Shown here one piece after another: positions 59,943 through 64,000 of a DNA stretch of 64,000 nt. Source of the stretch: Vicugna pacos. Its lineage: Eukaryota > Chordata > Mammalia > Artiodactyla > Camelidae. The stretch spans positions 9,159,257 to 9,223,256 of the forward strand of contig NC_132989.1 in the NCBI RefSeq assembly GCF_048564905.1, written 5' to 3'. The notes below the pieces were generated by a model. The model was given only the letters and a program-made list of their open reading frames with translations. It ran no database searches and had not been told where the DNA came from. Each line of letters opens with the position of its first letter. Within the stretch, counting starts at the first letter, position 1. A program made the translations under genes and the position numbers.

Positions 59943-60205
59943 ACACATCTTCTTTATCCAGTCAGCTGTCAACAGACATTTGGGTTGTTCCATGTCTTGG
60001 CTATTGTAAATAGTGCTGCTGTAAACACTGGGGTGCATGTGTCTTTTTAAATTATATATACCGAGGAGTGGGAATGCTGGATCATATGTTAAGTTTATTT
60101 TTATTTTTTTTAAGGAACCTCCATACTGTCCTCCATAGTGGCTGCACCAATTTACATTCCTACCAACAATGTAGGAGGGTTCCTTTTTCTCCACACCCTC
60201 TCTAG
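59492..60205 (-). mobile_element. 5'-truncated L1, ORF2 end plus 3' UTR
   Basis: The left end is the L1 3' UTR shared with 32077. Then reversed ORF2 3' coding text follows: 'atggctgagtagtgcttcat', 'ccatgtcttggctattgtaa', 'aacctccatactgtcctcca', 'ctccatagtggctgcaccaa'. About 715 bp. The 95 aa minus-strand open frame (59907-60194) is a surviving ORF2 C-terminal piece. Confidence 0.9.
59911..59941. repeat. (TG)n microsatellite inside L1
   Basis: 15 TG units, grown from the tgtgtatatg-like word present at this place in L1. Confidence 0.95.
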
Positions 60206-61538
60206 ACTTAATGCTAATTTTTTCTTTTGCCTTTAAATAAGCTAGAAGAATATACTCAAATTTATATGGTTACTCCACCGGGGCAAATAGTCAAGAGACA
60301 GACTTGTGCTTTTTTATTTTATGTGCTTCTATAATTCTGTGAATTATGTTCTCCGTATTTTTGAAATAAAAAATAAATTTCAGTATTATAGCTGTGTTTT
60401 CCTATCCACCCTCCTCCTCACGAATGAAGAAATGAAGATTTGGACAAGTTAAGTTCAAGGTCAAGGCTGGCAGCAGAGTGTGGCAGCTTTCTAGATGTGT
60501 CAAGAGTGTTCCAGCAGGGATTGGGACCCCGATTTTCAGGATAGGATCTACTCTTCATCAATTAGTTCAAACGAGGAAGATGGCAGAAAGGGAAACAAAC
60601 TTTAAAGCTACCCCAAAGTGTCCAAGAGATGACAAGTGGTAAAAATTAAAACCAGTCTAACAGGATTGAATGTGTGGTTTTCTCTTAGAAGTGCCGTAGG
60701 GTTTTTCTTTCCAGAGCTGTGTCCTAGAGACCCACAGGACAAGCTGGGGTCCTCTGGTCATTTCATTCTGAAAAAATAAGGTTTTGTCTGCCTATCATTT
60801 CTAGTTTTAGAATTCCCGAGGCAAAAATTCCAAGTGGTTCAACCTGTCATTAATTGATTTTGGGGCACACCACATGCCCATGCCTATTCCCATTTAAATT
60901 TAATTCTCATTTAAATTTGAATTTTAAAAAACTGAACACAGATTAATTTTGTCTCCAGATTTCTACTGAGAAAGTCTAGATCCTTCCAGAGATAAGCAGA
61001 GATGCCCGAGACCTGTGAATGTTAAGATTTGCCATCATCCTATCCCGGGACGCAGTTGGGTAGTGGGGAAAAGGAGAGGGGGAGCTGGACCATTTGGTTG
61101 CAAGTTCTCAGGCTTAAGGAGGGCTCAGATTGTGACCTGTTTTTACTGGAACACCTGTGCCATGGAGCAGTATGAGTCAGAAATGGTAGTTTCAGAATAC
61201 TAGATCCTCTATATCTTCTTCTCGGTCATGCTGCCTGTAATTACAAAGGTCATTCCAAGTCACTCATTTACGTGGTAGTGGTTTTCTTTTGTAAATTCTT
61301 GCCCAAATTCCTTGTGCTTATGGTATGACCCTTTTTCCAGAAAAAGCAGTGAGATTAAAAAAAAATTGGTTATTTAAGCTATTCAGGTGTGGTGGTGGTT
61401 GTGGAACATCTGTTTAAGTATCTGTATTATCTTAATATAATTGTTCTGTTCATTGGTCACCTTCAGAAAACATTACAGCTTTATGGTCTATACTCAACAA
61501 CCTGCTCATGGTAAGTTGTCCTTTGTAATGTCTACATT
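60206..61538. other. Intergenic, nothing assigned
   Basis: Mixed-composition spacer. No gene, no confident repeat. Confidence 0.45.
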
Positions 61539-61696
61539 TTGTAACTGTACTTAAAAATTTTAATTTTTTTCATGGGGGAGGTAATTAGGTTTTTTTTTTT
61601 TTAAATGGAGGTACTAGAGATTGAACCCAGGACCTTGTGCATGCTAAGCATGCACTCTACAACTGAGCTATCCCCTCCCCCCTTGTAATTGTACTT
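61539..61696 (-). mobile_element. Camelid tRNA-Ala-derived SINE with target-site duplication
   Basis: Element 61553-61682: reversed B box 'attgaacccaggaccttg', 'catgctaagcatgcactcta', 'tgagctatcccctcccccc'. Flanked by ttgtaactgtactt (61539-61552) and ttgtaattgtactt (61683-61696), a 14 bp target-site duplication with one mismatch. Confidence 0.92.
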
Positions 61697-62399
61697 TTTC
61701 ATATGTTTTAAATCTAGTTCATGTAAAATAGGAGCATTTTACATTCCCCTGCAATGTTTATCTTCATTTGGTCAGTTCTGAAATACCCATACATCCATAT
61801 CTCCATATCTAATCTGCTTTTAATTTTATTATCCACAGTCTTACTTCCCATTCCTGCTCACTTACAGACTGAATTCAGTTCTTGTTCTGAAAACCTTTAG
61901 GTAAAAAGTAACAACTGTATAAATGTAGGTGAACGTTGTTATATTAGTAATATAGGTTTTTGATTCATTTCTTTATTCGAAACTTCACCACGAGCTTTTA
62001 GCAAACCACTTTTGACCTTAGCGTTGGCTAAATCTGAGGATTGAAGCAAGAATCCGATGGTGAGGGGACTTTAAAAGCTGCCAGCTGCCCAGCCCTCAGT
62101 GAAGTCCTAAGAGCAACCCTCCTGATCCAATAATAATTCTTGCTAGGTAAGCCGCAGCCTCTAATCACCACGGGAAAAAAGAGTTTTCTGAATTGATGGA
62201 ATTTCTGGTGAAAACTAAGGAAAATAACATTTAGTTATTCTAGCTGCCTTGTTTCAAGCAAACGTGTTTACAAGGGACTCTGGGTGGGTGAGCTAACTTG
62301 GAGCCGATTGCTTTACAGTACGTTGAGACTCTGAGTAAGAAACTCTAAGCCAAAGACGCATCTAATTAGAGTGCTTGTTTCCCTTCTTGTTTTGTAAGT
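61697..62399. other. Repeat-poor spacer
   Basis: No repeat recognised in 61960-62400 between two SINE-bearing stretches. A candidate conserved noncoding block, by absence of repeats only. Confidence 0.35.
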
Positions 62400-62580
62400 T
62401 TTTGTTTTGAAACAATTTGAGATTTGCAGAAAAATTGCAGTAACAGTACAGAGTGTTCCCGTGAACACCAGTTTTCTTGGTTTAATTGCTTACATAACCA
62501 TAGTAGGTTGGTCAAAACTAAGAAATTAACATTGGTACAAGACTATTCACTAAGTTACGAATTTTGCTTGGATTCCTACT
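62400..62580 (-). mobile_element. Old LINE fragment
   Basis: 'cttacataaccatagtaggt' and 'aactaagaaattaacattgg' followed by 'tacaagactatt' is a common mammalian LINE 3' segment. Confidence 0.6.
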
Positions 62581-62603
62581 ATTGTTTCATTTGTTTGTGT
62601 TTG

Positions 62604-62710
62604 TGGGGAGAGGTAATTAGGTTTATTTATTTAAATGGAGGTACTGGGGATTGAACCCCGGACCTTGTGCATGCTAGCATGAGCTCTTATCACTGAGCTA
62701 CACCCTCCCT
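62604..62710 (-). mobile_element. Camelid tRNA-Ala-derived SINE (Vic-1 type)
   Basis: 'ggggattgaaccccggacct', 'tgcatgctagcatgagctct', 'cactgagctacaccctccc'. Confidence 0.9.
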
Positions 62711-62844
62711 TTTTACTACTGGTTTTTAAAATTTTAAATTAAGTGCTTTTTGAAAAATCTAGTAGAGTTAAAGGTGAAAGTGTCTATTCCCTGTCCACCC
62801 CATCAAAATTTCTCCACTGTCCCACTCCCCAGGAGTAATCCTTC

Positions 62845-63020
62845 AGGCCAGCACGGTCCAGAAGAAATACAATGGCTTTTTTCCTTGTGATTTTAATTCT
62901 GCAAAATCCAGGAAGCATTTTCCATTTAGAGCACATCTCGATTGTAACTAGTCACATTGTAAGTGCTCAATAGCTGCATGTGGCTGGCTTGTAGCTCTAG
63001 AGCTGGCACAGTTCTGGGCT
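62845..63020. mobile_element. hAT-Charlie-like DNA transposon remnant
   Basis: 'ggccagcacggtccagaaga', 'gcacatctcgattgtaacta', 'aagtgctcaatagctgcatg' and 'gctggcacag' follow a mammalian hAT element whose end reads cagtgctgtccaatagaa. Confidence 0.6.
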
Positions 63021-63027
63021 ATTCTCT

Positions 63028-63056
63028 ACACACACACACACACAAACACACACACT
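63028..63056. repeat. (CA)n microsatellite
   Basis: CA repeats with one interruption (acaaac). Confidence 0.9.
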
Positions 63057-63159
63057 CTTTTTCTCACTGGTTACAGAAGGCCATCGTTCCCCGTCAGAAT
63101 GGAACAGCAGCTTTTACTTAGATAGCTGTGTAGTAAAGTAGAACAAGTGTGCATCATCT

Positions 63160-63300
63160 ATTAAATCACTTCCCCACGCATGTGTTTTTTCCCATTTCAA
63201 ATAAGGCTTTAACAAACAGCCTTCATACAAAAACCTATGTGCATCTGTGTACTTCCAAGGTGTAGACTCCTAGACATGGAATTGCTGTGTCAAAAGATAG
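63160..63300 (-). mobile_element. Old L1 (L1M) fragment
   Basis: 'caaataaggctttaacaaac' and 'acatggaattgctgtgtcaa', reversed L1M 3' text. Confidence 0.6.
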
Positions 63301-63336
63301 GATTGTAAAAAAAAAAAAAAAAAAGATAGGATTGTA
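63292..63336. repeat. Poly(A) tract flanked by a 16 bp direct repeat
   Basis: aaaagataggattgta occurs at 63292-63307 and again at 63321-63336, with only a run of A between. Confidence 0.9.
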
Positions 63337-63596
63337 TTTGATTTGTATCATGACTAGAGAACAATAATATGTTTATTAACAAATATGATAGTGTATTGAT
63401 AAATGTACATTATCTTTCTCAAGACAGTCATTTTAGACAAAAATTTATTCCAGCAATGTTCTTTTCATTCAAAATAATTTGTTTTGGTTTTTGAAATTTG
63501 ACTCAAGAACCAGTTTAAGCTAAAATACCTAGGCCAAGTTATTCTCATAGGCCTCATTCCTTTGTAATCACAGTTTATTTATACATTCATTTATTT

Positions 63597-63637
63597 CTTC
63601 CCTCCCTCCTTCCCTCCCTCCCTCCTTCCATCCATCC
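63597..63637. repeat. (CCTT/CCTC)n pyrimidine tract
   Basis: Tetranucleotide-like C/T repeats ending in tccatccatcc. Confidence 0.9.
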
Positions 63638-63659
63638 GAGAAGTAGCTTTGTACCCCCA

Positions 63660-64000
63660 ATTACCCTTTTGTCTTCTATTGGTTTGTTCTCTTCACACAG
63701 CAGCCTAAGTATCTCTTGTTCTTTTCTAAAAACATCAGCTAGGTTCAATGACTCCGTTAGTTAAAACATTTCACCAGCTTCCCATGGGACTGGATTTCTT
63801 CTGACCTCACCAACCTCTCTTATTCTTTCTGTTTCATCCGCACTAGTTTCCTTTCTGCTTCTAGAACAGACCAAGTTCCTTCTGGTTTCAGCGCCTTTTT
63901 AATGCAGTTGTGTCCCTGTGTTTAGAATGCTTCTTTCAGATTGTCAGCAGGACTGCCTCTTTCTCGTCCTTGAGTTTCCAGCCTAAATGTCACCCAAGAG
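63660..64000 (+). mobile_element. L2 (LINE2), runs off the window end
   Basis: 'ctctcttcacacagcagcct', 'gttagttaaaacatttcacc', 'agcttcccatgggactgg' and 'cctaaatgtcaccca' follow the L2 3' half. Confidence 0.75.

Noticed and set aside
57542-64000. Search for a second TIM-family IgV exon downstream of HAVCR2
   Set aside because: No cysteine pattern or WGKG-like motif in any frame.

Overview
This is vertebrate nuclear DNA, and specifically mammalian: spliced genes with GT/AG introns, MIR, L2, L1, hAT and Tigger repeat fossils, and one CpG-island promoter. Six copies of a SINE built from an alanine-tRNA-like head (A and B boxes, AGC at the anticodon position) match the camelid Vic-1 type, so the source is most likely a camel, alpaca or llama. 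Naming the species would need an alignment.

Three protein-coding genes lie on the plus strand: GARIN3 (FAM71B; 8843-11507, two coding exons), MED7 (promoter and noncoding exon near 20.4-20.6 kb, intronless CDS 26353-27054) and HAVCR2 (TIM-3; 43130-57541, seven coding exons, 280 aa). This matches human 5q33.3 read in reverse, where ITK lies beyond GARIN3 and other TIM genes lie beyond HAVCR2. No ITK exon was found, so the window starts in the GARIN3-ITK spacer.

Layout: 1-8.8 kb, repeat-rich spacer; 8.8-11.6 kb, GARIN3; 11.6-20.4 kb, spacer with L1, L2 and SINE pieces and a repeat-poor block at 17.1-17.7 kb; 20.4-27.4 kb, MED7, whose intron carries a minus-strand L2 interrupted by an L1 and a MER20; 27.4-43.0 kb, spacer with two different solo-LTR-like fossils, a decayed 2.7 kb L1 and other repeats; 43.1-58.5 kb, HAVCR2, with long introns dense in MIR; 58.5-64 kb, downstream spacer.

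The genes share a neighbourhood but not a pathway. GARIN3 is a testis/Golgi-type protein, MED7 is a general transcription (Mediator) subunit, and HAVCR2 is an immune checkpoint receptor. I found no undescribed multigene system. The best leads are a ~225 bp unit present twice in HAVCR2 intron 3, lineage differences in the HAVCR2 stalk and C-terminus, an apparent start-codon shift in GARIN3, and several clean nested insertions with target-site duplications. All identifications were made by reading the sequence and recalling family sequences; no database search was run.
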